Shown piece by piece: positions 8,671-17,201 of a DNA stretch of 64,000 nt. Position numbers and translations under genes: made by a program. Origin of the DNA: Actinomycetales bacterium. GTDB lineage: Bacteria; Actinomycetota; Actinomycetes; Actinomycetales; Dermatophilaceae. Below the pieces are notes generated by a model. That model saw only the letters and a program-made list of their open reading frames with translations. It did no database searches and was not told the origin of the DNA. Numbering within the stretch: the first letter of the stretch is position 1; each line of letters begins with the position of its first letter. Location of the stretch: the NCBI GenBank assembly GCA_016710645.1, contig JADJVI010000046.1, positions 57,620-121,619 on the forward strand. The letters are read 5' to 3'.

Positions 8671-10311
8671 ATGAGCCTCGCGCCCAGCGCTACCCCCGAC
8701 GCCACTCCGGTCGCGCCGGGACCGCGCGCGGGGAGCGACAGCACCATCAGCCAAACCATCAGCCGGTATGCCGTGGATCCACTTCTCCTGCAACGGCTTT
8801 CCCGCCTCGTCGTGGCTGGGCCGCGAGCTGAACGGCATACCTCGGTCACCCCCATGACCGGCGCGGCGCTCGCGAGCCTGCCGCAATCCACGCCGGCCGA
8901 CGTCCAGACGGCGATCGAGCAGGGGCGGGCCGCCCAGCGGCCGTGGGCTCGGCTGCCCCTCGCGCACCGGGCGCAGGTGTTGCTGCGATTCCACGATCTC
9001 GTGCTGGCCAACCAGCGCACCCTCATGGACCTCATCCAGCTCGAATCCGGCAAGGCCCGCATCGATGCCTTCGAGGAGGTCGCGAGCATCGCGATCTCCG
9101 CGCGCCACTACGCCCGGCGGGCCGCCGACTATCTCGGCGAACGCCACCTATCGGGCGCCATCCCGGTGCTCTCGCGCACCCAGGTTGTGCGCCGCCCAAT
9201 CGGGGTCGTCGGGATCGTCAGCCCCTGGAACTTCCCCCTCACCCTCCCGATCGGTGACACCCTGCCGGCCCTGATGGCCGGCAATGCCGTCGTGCTGCGG
9301 CCCGACCGGGAGACTTCTCTCACGGCCCTGTATGCCGCGTGGCTGCTGCACGAGGCCGGGCTGCCCGACGGGGTGCTCCAGGTCGTCGTCGGTAATGGCG
9401 CGACGGTGGGCCAGGCGGTGGTGGACATGGCCGACTACGTCGCCTACACGGGCTCGACGCCGACCGGCCGACGGGTCGGGGCTGCGGCGGCGGCCCGGCT
9501 GGTGGGGTTCTCCCTCGAACTCGGCGGCAAGAACTCGCTCTACATCCGTCCCGATGCCAACTTGTCCAAGGCCATCGAGGGGGTCCGGCGGGCCGCCTTC
9601 GGCTCGGCCGGCCAACTCTGCATGCACGGCGAACGCCTCATCCTGCACGAGCGGGTCGCCGACGAATTCCTCGCCGGCTTCCTGCCGCGGGTGCGCGCGA
9701 TGCGGCTCGGACCGGCGCTGGAGTTCGGGTTCGACATGGGCTCGCTGCTCTCGCAGGCCCAGCTCGACCGGGTCGACGGCCACGTCCAGGACGCCGTCGC
9801 GCACGGCGCTCGGGTGCTCGTCGGCGGCCGGGCCCGACCCGACCTAGGACCGTTCTTCTACGAGCCGACCGTCCTGGACGGCGTCACCGACGGCATGGCC
9901 TGCCGCGACGAGGAGACCTTTGGGCCGGTGCTGTCGGTCTATCGGGTCGCCTCGGACGCCGAGGCCGTGGCCCTGGCCAACGACACGGCATACGGGCTCC
10001 ATACCGGCATCTGGACCCGCGACGTCGCGGCGGGGCGTCGCATCGCCGCGCAGATCTCCACCGGCACGGTCTCGATCAACGAGGGACACGCCGCGTCGTG
10101 GGGCTCGATGGGGTCGCCACTGGGCGGCATGAAGCAATCCGGGCTCGGTCGGAGGCATGGCCCCGAGGGGATGACGAAATACACCGAGGTGCAAAGCATC
10201 ACCGCCCAACACCTCATCACGCTCGGGCCGCAGCTCGGCCTGCGCGATCGGCAGTTCGCCGGCGTCTTCAGCGTCGGCCTCAAGGCGCTCAAGGCGTGGG
10301 GAATCCGATGA
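8671..10311 (+). CDS. gabD2: succinate-semialdehyde dehydrogenase (NAD(P)+)
   Basis: 546 residues, aldehyde dehydrogenase superfamily. General base E283 (LELGGKN) and nucleophile C317 (GQLCMHGE) are present, as is the cofactor-binding SPWNFPL segment at about 184-190. The overall pattern matches actinobacterial succinic semialdehyde dehydrogenases (GabD2), which make succinate from the semialdehyde; another aldehyde substrate is possible. An N-terminal extension of about 30 residues and a basic C-terminal tail are additions. The stop overlaps the ATG of the oxidoreductase that follows (ATGA), implying one transcript with guaB3. Confidence 0.85.
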   Translation: MSLAPSATPDATPVAPGPRAGSDSTISQTISRYAVDPLLLQRLSRLVVAGPRAERHTSVTPMTGAALASLPQSTPADVQTAIEQGRAAQRPWARLPLAHRAQVLLRFHDLVLANQRTLMDLIQLESGKARIDAFEEVASIAISARHYARRAADYLGERHLSGAIPVLSRTQVVRRPIGVVGIVSPWNFPLTLPIGDTLPALMAGNAVVLRPDRETSLTALYAAWLLHEAGLPDGVLQVVVGNGATVGQAVVDMADYVAYTGSTPTGRRVGAAAAARLVGFSLELGGKNSLYIRPDANLSKAIEGVRRAAFGSAGQLCMHGERLILHERVADEFLAGFLPRVRAMRLGPALEFGFDMGSLLSQAQLDRVDGHVQDAVAHGARVLVGGRARPDLGPFFYEPTVLDGVTDGMACRDEETFGPVLSVYRVASDAEAVALANDTAYGLHTGIWTRDVAAGRRIAAQISTGTVSINEGHAASWGSMGSPLGGMKQSGLGRRHGPEGMTKYTEVQSITAQHLITLGPQLGLRDRQFAGVFSVGLKALKAWGIR

Positions 10312-12074
10312 CCACACACAGGGGAGTCCGCTCGTCCACCACCGACATCGACGTCCTGGTCGTGGGATCGGGCTTCGGCGGCTCGGTCGCCGCGCTGCGC
10401 CTGGCCGAGAAGGGGTATGCCGTCACGGTCCTGGAAGCGGGGCGGCGCTTCGCCGACGCCGACTTCGCCAAGACCTCGTGGGATGTGCGCCGCTACCTCT
10501 GGGCTCCCAAACTCGGCTGCTATGGCGTGCAGCGCATCCACCGACTGCGCGATGTCATGATCCTCGCCGGCGCCGGGGTGGGCGGCGGGTCGCTCAACTA
10601 CGCCAACACCCTCTACCGTCCCCCGGCCGCGTTCTACGCCGACAAGCAGTGGGCGCACATCACCGACTGGGCGGCCGAACTCGCCCCGCACTACGACACC
10701 GCGACCAGGATGCTCGGGGTCGTCACCAACCCCTGCCAGGGGCCGGTCGAGGAGATGATGCGCGACGCAGCGGCGAGCCTCGGCGTCGAGTCGACCTTCC
10801 GGCGCACCCCCGTCGGGGTCTACTTCGGTCGCCCGGGCGAGCGGGTCGCCGATCCGTACTTCGGCGGTGAGGGCCCGGCGCGCACTGGCTGCACGTTGTG
10901 CGGCAACTGCATGGTCGGCTGCCGCGACGGCGCGAAGAACACCCTGGTCAAGAACTACCTCTGGCTGGCCGAGCGACTCGGCGTGCGGATCGAGCCACTG
11001 CGCACGGTCGTCGACATCCGCCCGCTGGACCCCGCGCGCCCCGAAGCCGGGTATGCCGTGACCCACGAGCGCACCGGCGCCTGGGTCCGCCGCGACCGGC
11101 AGACGATCAGTGCAGCGCAGGTGGTCGTCGCCGCAGGAGCATGGGGGACCGGATCGCTGCTGCAAGAGTTGCGGCTCACCGGCTCGTTGCCCGCGCTTTC
11201 CGATGCCTTGGGCGACCTCACTCGCACCAACTCCGAAGCCCTCGGCGGCGCGATGGCCATGAAGGCCCCCCGGGACGCCGACCTCACCCGCGGCATCGCG
11301 ATCACCACCTCGTTCCATGTCGACGACGTGACCCATGTCGAGAACTGCCGCTACGGCAAGGGCTCCAACCTCATGGGCGCTCTCGCGACCCTCATGGTCG
11401 AGGACGACCCCACCCTTCCACCGCCGGGCCCAGGGCGGGCCCGCTGGCGTCGTCCGGTGCAGTTCGCCCGCGAGGTGGCGCGTCAACCGCGGGCCTTCGG
11501 TCGCACCCTTGTGCTGCGCAAGTGGAGCGAGCGCACCGTCATCGCCCTGGTTATGCAGAGCCTGGACAACTCGCTCGTCGTGCGCGGCACGCTGCGCAAG
11601 GGCCTAGCGGCGCGGGTGCTCGGGCGGGTGCGGCTCACCTCGACCCAGGGGCACGGGCAGCCCAACCCGACCTGGTTCCCCCAGGCCAGCGCCGGCGTGC
11701 GGGCCATGTCGGCAGCACTGTCCACGCGGATCGGCATCCCCGTCGTCGCCGGCGGCAATATCTCCGCGGTGGCCGACATGCCCCTCACCGCGCACTTCCT
11801 CGGCGGCTGCCCCATCTCCGACGACCCGCGCCGCGGTGTCGTCGACCCCTATCACCGGGTCTGGGGCTACCCCGGCATCCACGTCGTCGACGGGTCGTCG
11901 ATCTCGGCCAACCTCGGGGTCAACCCCTCGCTGACCATCACGGCCCAGGCCGAGCGGGCCATGTCGCTATGGCCGCGCCGGGGCACGCCCGACGAGCGGC
12001 CGGCCCAAGGTCAGCCCTATCAGCGGATGAGCCCGGTGGGTGCGCCGACGGCGTCGGCGCACCCGGTGTCCTAG
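10308..12074 (+). CDS. choD: FAD-dependent GMC oxidoreductase, ChoD (cholesterol oxidase) type
   Basis: 588 residues. The N-terminal dinucleotide-binding motif is GSGFGGS (about residues 19-25), and the C-terminal block NLGVNPSLTITAQAERA closes the flavin site. A Cys-rich segment (TGCTLCGNCMVGCRDGAKNT) is shared with mycobacterial ChoD; whether it binds metal is unknown. The family oxidises sterols and perhaps other alcohols. ATG 10308 overlaps the aldehyde dehydrogenase stop. The linkage guaB-guaB3-choD occurs in M. tuberculosis too. The stop codon TAG shares the CTAG at 12071-12074 with the opposing gene. Confidence 0.88.
   Translation: MTTHRGVRSSTTDIDVLVVGSGFGGSVAALRLAEKGYAVTVLEAGRRFADADFAKTSWDVRRYLWAPKLGCYGVQRIHRLRDVMILAGAGVGGGSLNYANTLYRPPAAFYADKQWAHITDWAAELAPHYDTATRMLGVVTNPCQGPVEEMMRDAAASLGVESTFRRTPVGVYFGRPGERVADPYFGGEGPARTGCTLCGNCMVGCRDGAKNTLVKNYLWLAERLGVRIEPLRTVVDIRPLDPARPEAGYAVTHERTGAWVRRDRQTISAAQVVVAAGAWGTGSLLQELRLTGSLPALSDALGDLTRTNSEALGGAMAMKAPRDADLTRGIAITTSFHVDDVTHVENCRYGKGSNLMGALATLMVEDDPTLPPPGPGRARWRRPVQFAREVARQPRAFGRTLVLRKWSERTVIALVMQSLDNSLVVRGTLRKGLAARVLGRVRLTSTQGHGQPNPTWFPQASAGVRAMSAALSTRIGIPVVAGGNISAVADMPLTAHFLGGCPISDDPRRGVVDPYHRVWGYPGIHVVDGSSISANLGVNPSLTITAQAERAMSLWPRRGTPDERPAQGQPYQRMSPVGAPTASAHPVS
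12038..12064. terminator. hairpin at the end of choD
   Basis: GGGTGCGCCGACG at 12038-12050 and its exact complement at 12052-12064, inside the last codons of choD and just before the shared CTAG stop. Probably a terminator serving both convergent genes. Confidence 0.7.
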
Positions 12075-12859
12075 GAAGCTTGCCCAGTGACGGTGGGGCA
12101 GGCCGCGCCGGTCCCCATCCCCGACCCCATCCCGCCCTGACGGCCATTGCCAGCGCCGCCCCCGTTGCCCAGGCCGGTGCCCTGGCCGTTGCCCTGGCCA
12201 CGGCCTGGCCCCTGGCCCATCCGGCCCTGCTGGCCAGCCCCCGGACCCGTGCCCGGCGTCGGCTCGGTGCCATTCGCGGCCTGGGTAAAGGCGGCCAGGT
12301 GGGTCTTCGACGCCGCGAGCAGCCGGTCGAGGACTCGCAGCACCTGCGCGTCGCTCGTGCTCGCGATGGCCTTCTCCAGGTCGGCGATGTCGCGGGTCTC
12401 TAGCTGCACCGCAGCCTGGTAGGCCGCCGTCTTGGACGCAGCCCCCGCGGTCTTCCACTCGTCGTAGGCGGCTTGCAGAGATGCGTCGGCATAGCTTCCC
12501 GTGGCGCGGCCCGCCGCCGGGTCGGTGATCCCGTATGCCGTGAGCAGCCTCCCGACGGCAGCGAAGTGACGCTGCTCGCTGAGGTTGATCCGGCTGAAGA
12601 CCCGGGATTCGGGGTAGCTGGCGAGGAACCCGGCATACAGGTCTCGGGCCATCCGCTCCTCCTCCCGCATCTGCACGAGCATCGCGGTGAGCTCGGGTGA
12701 GGCGCTGCCGGTCGGCGTGGTGGTGTCGAGCACGGCATACCGGGCCGTCGTCGGCAGCGGACGTCCTGCCTCGCTGGCTCCGAACGCGGTGGCAGCCGAG
12801 GGGAACAGGAGCGCTCCGGCGGTCCCGACGGCGAGGGCGGTGATCGTGAGTCGGCGCAT
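12071..12859 (-). CDS. secreted DUF2202 (ferritin-like) protein
   Basis: 262 residues with a signal peptide (about 1-27, ending ATAFGA). The DUF2202 four-helix region carries EEERMARDLY (about 66-75) and EQRHFAAV (95-102), plausible metal ligands of a ferritin-like fold, then LETRDIADLEKAI. A Gly/Gln/Asn-rich tail (GQGPGRGQGNGQGTGLGNGGG) fills the last 60 residues. No catalytic role is established for the family. It is convergent with choD, sharing the CTAG stop overlap, and is divergent from the response regulator gene. Confidence 0.82.
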   Translation of the reverse strand: MRRLTITALAVGTAGALLFPSAATAFGASEAGRPLPTTARYAVLDTTTPTGSASPELTAMLVQMREEERMARDLYAGFLASYPESRVFSRINLSEQRHFAAVGRLLTAYGITDPAAGRATGSYADASLQAAYDEWKTAGAASKTAAYQAAVQLETRDIADLEKAIASTSDAQVLRVLDRLLAASKTHLAAFTQAANGTEPTPGTGPGAGQQGRMGQGPGRGQGNGQGTGLGNGGGAGNGRQGGMGSGMGTGAACPTVTGQAS

Positions 12860-13060
12860 GGCTGGCTCCTTCGGGTCGTGTCTTGGTGGTCGGACGCGGC
12901 CTGTCCCGCGTCTGATAGCAACTCAACCCGAGCGTCGTGAAGGCTCGCTGCGGGGAGTGTGAAGCTTGCGCGAAGGTTGGCGTCAGGTGAGGTGTGAGAG
13001 AGGGCGTGCGCCTGGTTCGATGGGCATGATCGATCGGCACCGGGCGGAAGGAGGACACGG

Positions 13061-13792
13061 ATGGGGGCACGCGTGCTCGTCGTCGACGACGAGCCTCAGA
13101 TCCGCACCATCGTGCGCGCCTACCTCGAACGTGACGGGTTCACCGTGCAGGAGGCCGCGACTGGTGCGGGCGCCTTGGGTGCACTCGCGCCCGGACAGCC
13201 GGGCGCTGACCTGGTGCTGCTGGACATCGGATTGCCCGATCTCGACGGGTTGGAGGTGCTGCGCCGGGTGCGCAGTGTCTCTCCGATCCCGGTCATCCTG
13301 GTGACCGCCCGAGCCGAGGAGGTCGACACGCTGGTGGGCCTGTCGGTCGGGGCAGACGACTACATCACCAAGCCGTTCAGCCCGCGGGAGGTCGTGGCCC
13401 GAGTGAAGACGGTGTTGCGGCGAGCCATCCCAGCTACACCGACCGGGCCGGCCGCGGGCGACCCCGAGGTGCCCGTGCTGGGGTTCGTCGGGCTTCGCAT
13501 CGACCCGTCGCGGCGGGAGGTCTCAGCCCACGATGAGCCCGTGCACCTGTCCGCGTTGGAGTTCGATGTGCTCACCGTGCTCGCGGGATCGCCGGGGCGG
13601 GTGTTCTCGCGGGCCCAGTTGCTCGAACGCGTCTGGGGGTATGACTACTTCGGCGACGAGCGGGTCGTCGACGTGCATATCCGTAGCATCCGCAAGGCCC
13701 TGGGGGACGATGTCGATGCGCCCCGGTTCGTCGGCACGGTCCGCGGGGTGGGCTACAAGTTCGTGGCCGCGCCGCTGGTCGGACGAGCATGA
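13061..13792 (+). CDS. OmpR-family response regulator
   Basis: 243 residues. Receiver domain 1-120 with acidic pair D9/D10, phosphoacceptor D55 (LLDIGLPD) and lysine in TKPF; winged-helix DNA-binding domain from about 140 to 238 (SALEFDVLTVLA ... VDVHIRSIRKAL ... VRGVGYKF). ATG 13061 follows GGAAGGAGGACACGG. The stop overlaps the kinase start (ATGA). Target genes are not visible; the closest are the secreted DUF2202 gene upstream and the thioredoxin operon downstream. Confidence 0.95.
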   Translation: MGARVLVVDDEPQIRTIVRAYLERDGFTVQEAATGAGALGALAPGQPGADLVLLDIGLPDLDGLEVLRRVRSVSPIPVILVTARAEEVDTLVGLSVGADDYITKPFSPREVVARVKTVLRRAIPATPTGPAAGDPEVPVLGFVGLRIDPSRREVSAHDEPVHLSALEFDVLTVLAGSPGRVFSRAQLLERVWGYDYFGDERVVDVHIRSIRKALGDDVDAPRFVGTVRGVGYKFVAAPLVGRA

Positions 13793-14880
13793 AGAGCCTG
13801 GTCACCCGGCTGGTTGCCTCTCACGCGGTCGTCGCAGTCATCGCCGGCGTCGCGACCCTGCTGGTCGTGCGGCAACTGGCCCCGTTGCTCTTCGACGAGC
13901 GGGTCCGGCGGATGGGTCAGGGCGCCGGTGTCATGGGGGCCTTGCGCCAGCAGATGGCCTCGGCCGTCGACCAGTCCCTGCTCATCGGAGTGCTCGTCGG
14001 GGTGGCGGCGGCGACCGTGGTTGGCGCGTTCGCGGCATACCGGCTGGTGCGGCCGGTGCGGCAGGTGCGGGAGGCGGCTCGTCGGCTGGCCGACGGCGAC
14101 TACTCCCACCAGGTGCCATTGCCGCACGACCGCGAGCTGGCTGACCTCGCCCACGACGTCAACGAACTCGGCAAGTCGTTGGCCGACACCGAGGCCCGGC
14201 GCACGGCTCTCATCTCCGATGTGGCTCATGAGCTGCGCACGCCGTTGACCGTCATCGACGGCTACCTCGAAGGGATGATCGACGAGGTGATCCCGACGAC
14301 GCCCGCCCAACTCGACCTCGTCCGCGTCGAGACCAGGCGGTTGCGCAGGCTCGCTCAGGACCTGTCCACCCTGTCGCGCGCCGACGAAGGCCGACTGGCC
14401 ATCCATCCGGTGCGGATCGACCTGGCTGTGGTCGTCGCCGGTGCTGCCCAGCGGCTCGCTGCGCAGGCGAGCGAGGCCGGGCTGGCGTTGCAGGTGCAGA
14501 CCGGAGCGACCTCGGTGTGGGTGCAAGCCGACCCGGACCGGATTGCCCAGATCGTCAGCAACCTCGTCGGCAACGCCATCCATGCCACCCCCTCGGGCGG
14601 AGTGGTCACCGTGCGCTTGGAGGTCGCCGCGGAGGCGGCGCTCGTCCACGTGACCGACACGGGGATTGGGCTGGCCCCGCAGGACCTCGCACGGATCTTC
14701 GAACGCTTCTACCGCGCGCCGAGCGGCTCGTATCCCGGCAGCGGGGTCGGACTCACTATCGCGCGCACCTTGGCTCGCGATCACGGCGGCGACCTGTATG
14801 CCGTGTCCGACGGTCCCGGCCGCGGCTGCACCTTCTCCTTCTGGCTGCCACTCACACCAGAAATACCCAGGGGGGTATAA
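13789..14880 (+). CDS. membrane sensor histidine kinase
   Basis: 363 residues. Two membrane helices (about 8-28 and 64-85) enclose a short extracytoplasmic loop of only about 35 residues; HAMP domain at about 84-137; phosphoacceptor H147 in DVAHELRTPL; HATPase with N box (NLVGNAIHAT), G1 (DTGIGLA) and G2 (GSGVGLTI). The short sensor loop suggests a membrane or envelope signal. Partner of the preceding regulator. Its last codons (GGG GTA TAA) form part of the operator and -10 box of the thioredoxin gene. Confidence 0.95.
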   Translation: MKSLVTRLVASHAVVAVIAGVATLLVVRQLAPLLFDERVRRMGQGAGVMGALRQQMASAVDQSLLIGVLVGVAAATVVGAFAAYRLVRPVRQVREAARRLADGDYSHQVPLPHDRELADLAHDVNELGKSLADTEARRTALISDVAHELRTPLTVIDGYLEGMIDEVIPTTPAQLDLVRVETRRLRRLAQDLSTLSRADEGRLAIHPVRIDLAVVVAGAAQRLAAQASEAGLALQVQTGATSVWVQADPDRIAQIVSNLVGNAIHATPSGGVVTVRLEVAAEAALVHVTDTGIGLAPQDLARIFERFYRAPSGSYPGSGVGLTIARTLARDHGGDLYAVSDGPGRGCTFSFWLPLTPEIPRGV

Positions 14881-14881
14881 T
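14863..14881 (+). promoter_or_regulatory. CsoR/CstR-type operator over the thioredoxin -10 box
   Basis: ATACCC-AGGG-GGGTAT at 14863-14878 is a perfect 6-base inverted repeat with the GC-rich core seen in CsoR/CstR operators. TATAAT (14876-14881) overlaps its right arm and lies 6 bases before ATG 14888, so the thioredoxin mRNA is probably leaderless and repressed by operator occupancy. Confidence 0.7.
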
Positions 14882-14887
14882 CACGCC

Positions 14888-15307
14888 ATGGCTACTCGAA
14901 ACCTTGCCGCCGCCGACTTCACCCAGACGGTTCTCGACAACGACATTGTCCTCGTCGACTTCTGGGCCGCCTGGTGTGGGCCCTGCCGCCAGTTCGCACC
15001 CGTCTTCGAAGCGTCGTCCGAGAAGCACCCCGACATCGTCTTCGGCAAGGTCGATACCGAGGCCGAGCAAGCCCTGGCCGGCGCGGCCGGCATCACCTCG
15101 ATCCCCACGCTGATGGCCTTCCGCGAGGGGGTTCTGGTCTTCTCGCAGCCCGGAGCCCTGCCGGCGGCCGCTCTGGAGCAGGTCATCGACGGAGTCAAGG
15201 GCCTGGACATGGCCGCGATCCATGCCGAAATCGCCGCCCACGGCGCAGGTGAAGCGGGTGACGCTGCCGCTGATGGTGCGCCGACCGAAGCCGCAGCCGA
15301 GCGCTGA
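14888..15307 (+). CDS. thioredoxin
   Basis: 139 residues, a thiol-disulfide oxidoreductase with the canonical WCGPC active site at 29-33 and the cis-proline loop in SIPTLMAF. A 30-residue Ala/Glu-rich tail extends past the normal length of about 105. ATG 14888 is very close to the -10 box, so it is probably translated from a leaderless message. The palindromic operator at its promoter is like the one at the persulfide dioxygenase, which suggests it reduces persulfides or sulfane sulfur; that is inference. TGATG couples it to the next gene. Confidence 0.95.
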   Translation: MATRNLAAADFTQTVLDNDIVLVDFWAAWCGPCRQFAPVFEASSEKHPDIVFGKVDTEAEQALAGAAGITSIPTLMAFREGVLVFSQPGALPAAALEQVIDGVKGLDMAAIHAEIAAHGAGEAGDAAADGAPTEAAAER

Positions 15308-15813
15308 TGGCCCGTTGGGCCCGCCCGCCCCGTCGGCCGGATGACCCGCAGCTCGCGGCGGTCCGTTCCCTCGTGCGCGCGACGCCGCCCGAGGTGCTCG
15401 ATCGCATCCGGGGCCGTGCCCCGTGGCGCCGAGCGGTGCGGGCGGCCTGGCCGCCGCTCACCCTCGTCATCGCAGCGCTGCTCTTCACGCCGCTCTACCT
15501 TGCGTTCGCGTCCAGCGCCGGCTGGCCCGAGGGCAACCTCTGGTCGCTGCTGCTCCTGGCGATGGCAGCGGGAGCGGCGCTGACTTTCGCCGGCTACCTC
15601 CGGGTCGTCGATGGGCGTCCCCGGCTGGGGCTCGGCGGGTCACCCTGCGCGGCCGTGTCTGGCTTCTTCCCGATCGTCGGCGCGCTGGCACTGGCGACGA
15701 CGACCCCGCCCGGTATGCCGGCCAGCGCAGCCAGCGGGTGGATGGCCCTTGGGCTGGTGTTGCTCGGCCTGAGCAACCGGGTCACCGGGGCCGTCATGTG
15801 CCCACCCCGCTAG
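15307..15813 (+). CDS. small integral membrane protein, function unknown
   Basis: 168 residues. A basic N-terminal cytoplasmic segment (about 1-45) is followed by four hydrophobic helices (about 48-68, 78-98, 118-134, 142-160). Two cysteines stand near membrane edges (GGSPCAA, VMCPPR). No family is recognised. ATG 15307 overlaps the thioredoxin stop (TGATG), so the two should be co-translated and may share redox work. The stop TAG lies in CTAG 15810-15813, shared with the opposing gene. Confidence 0.75.
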   Translation: MARWARPPRRPDDPQLAAVRSLVRATPPEVLDRIRGRAPWRRAVRAAWPPLTLVIAALLFTPLYLAFASSAGWPEGNLWSLLLLAMAAGAALTFAGYLRVVDGRPRLGLGGSPCAAVSGFFPIVGALALATTTPPGMPASAASGWMALGLVLLGLSNRVTGAVMCPPR

Positions 15814-16157
15814 CCCTTGGGCGCTGCGTCGAGACGAGCCTGCACCGCGGTCCGGAAGGTCGCTAACGAGAAGCCTGGCACGATGGCCTCGATGTCCTTG
15901 AACGCAGTCGCCCCGGAGAGGGCGCCCGGCGGTGCGTCAACCAAGGCGATGAGGTCGGCGACCGGCATATCGAGCCCGGCTGCTGCTTGGTCGAGAGTCA
16001 TCCATCCCTTGAGGTCCGCTGCTCCCAGCGTCGTCCCTGCGGTCACGACCTCACGACCACTGGTGACCCACGACCCGGTGGCTTGTGACACTCCGATGGT
16101 GCCGAAGAACAGCACCAGGGCCAGGGCCGGCATGACGAACCGATTGAGTGTCTTCAT
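15810..16157 (-). CDS. small exported protein, partner of NapH-like ferredoxin
   Basis: 115 residues: an N-terminal membrane anchor or signal peptide (MPALALVLFFGTIGVSQA) followed by a helical segment with a GWMTLDQAAAGLDMP motif and a second unit (LSGATAFKDIEAIVPGFSLATFRTAV). Similar small helical domains occur at the ends of polyferredoxin-type membrane proteins, so it is probably an accessory to the upstream gene, whose stop overlaps its ATG. The electron donor or acceptor is unknown. Confidence 0.65.
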   Translation of the reverse strand: MKTLNRFVMPALALVLFFGTIGVSQATGSWVTSGREVVTAGTTLGAADLKGWMTLDQAAAGLDMPVADLIALVDAPPGALSGATAFKDIEAIVPGFSLATFRTAVQARLDAAPKG

Positions 16158-17110
16158 CGGGCGTCCCGTTCCCTGCGCGGGCGAATGGTGACCGGGACCG
16201 GTCCGCTCGGGGTGGCGCCGGGCCGGGGTTTGCGGCCCGGAAGGGCAGCCGACACGACCAGCGCTCCGCCAGTGGGACACGCCGCGACGCACTCCAAGCA
16301 CCCGATGCAGTCGGTGCTCACCGCAGCCACCGGCTTGCTGACGTCGATGCCGACCGGGCACGGCTTGACACAGAGGTTGCAGCCGGTGCAGGCCGTCGTG
16401 CTGCGGCGCACCCGCAGGATCGATAGGTGGCCAAGCACGCTGAGCAGTCCACCGAGGGGGCATAAGTAGCGGCACCAGGCTCGCTCCACCAGCAAGGACG
16501 CCGCCAGCACCAAGCCCAGGACGAGCAGAGCCGGCCACATGCTTGCCAAGTCAGGCTCGAAAAGCCAGTGCAGCGAGAAGAGCGTGAGATAGGGGTCGAA
16601 GCCCGAGAACCACAGCGTCACGGTGCCCGCGCTCACCAGGAGAATCGCCGCGAGCGACACGAACCGCACATACCTCAGTGCTCGGTCGACCCGCGGGGGG
16701 ACCGTGAGGTCGGGCAGGTGCAGGGCCCGCTTGGCGCGGTGCAGCAAGTCCTGGACCGTTCCGAACGGGCAGATCCACCCGCAGAAGGCGTTCCCCGCGA
16801 TGAGCACGGAGATGAGCAGGCCGAGCCCGACGATGAGGGTGGAGGGGTGGATCTTCGGCAGCAGCCGGTCGGTCGTCAGCCAGGTCCACAGCGACTCGAC
16901 GGCCCCGAAGGGGCACAGGGCGTCCACCGACGGCGCTGCTGAGGAGGACTCGCGTTGATGGCGGACGGCGGCGAACACCACCAGCCCCGCGACGGTGAGC
17001 TGCACGGCATACCGGCGGTGGTGGAGCGCCCCGATGGCGCGCATTCGACGTTGGTATGCCGTGAGGCGGCCGGCTGGGCGGGGAGTTCGAGCCGGGCTGG
17101 GGGAGGTCAT
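16154..17110 (-). CDS. NapH/NosR-type membrane ferredoxin
   Basis: 318 residues. Several membrane helices carry LCPFGA, FCGWICPFGT and WCRYLCPLGG motifs (CxxxCP type); two cytoplasmic [4Fe-4S] sites follow (CTGCNLCVKPCP and CIGCLECVAACP). Proteins of this kind pass electrons across the membrane to periplasmic reductases such as those for nitrate or nitrous oxide, or to flavin-carrying modules. No such reductase is in the window, so the acceptor is unknown. The gene overlaps the small exported protein by four bases. Confidence 0.85.
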   Translation of the reverse strand: MTSPSPARTPRPAGRLTAYQRRMRAIGALHHRRYAVQLTVAGLVVFAAVRHQRESSSAAPSVDALCPFGAVESLWTWLTTDRLLPKIHPSTLIVGLGLLISVLIAGNAFCGWICPFGTVQDLLHRAKRALHLPDLTVPPRVDRALRYVRFVSLAAILLVSAGTVTLWFSGFDPYLTLFSLHWLFEPDLASMWPALLVLGLVLAASLLVERAWCRYLCPLGGLLSVLGHLSILRVRRSTTACTGCNLCVKPCPVGIDVSKPVAAVSTDCIGCLECVAACPTGGALVVSAALPGRKPRPGATPSGPVPVTIRPRRERDAR

Positions 17111-17201
17111 GTCGGCACCTTCCTGACGATGACCACCAGCCTGGCCGCGTCAAATGAAGGCACCATGAAGCAAGGGTCAAGACCCCGCCAAGCCGCAGGG
17201 T

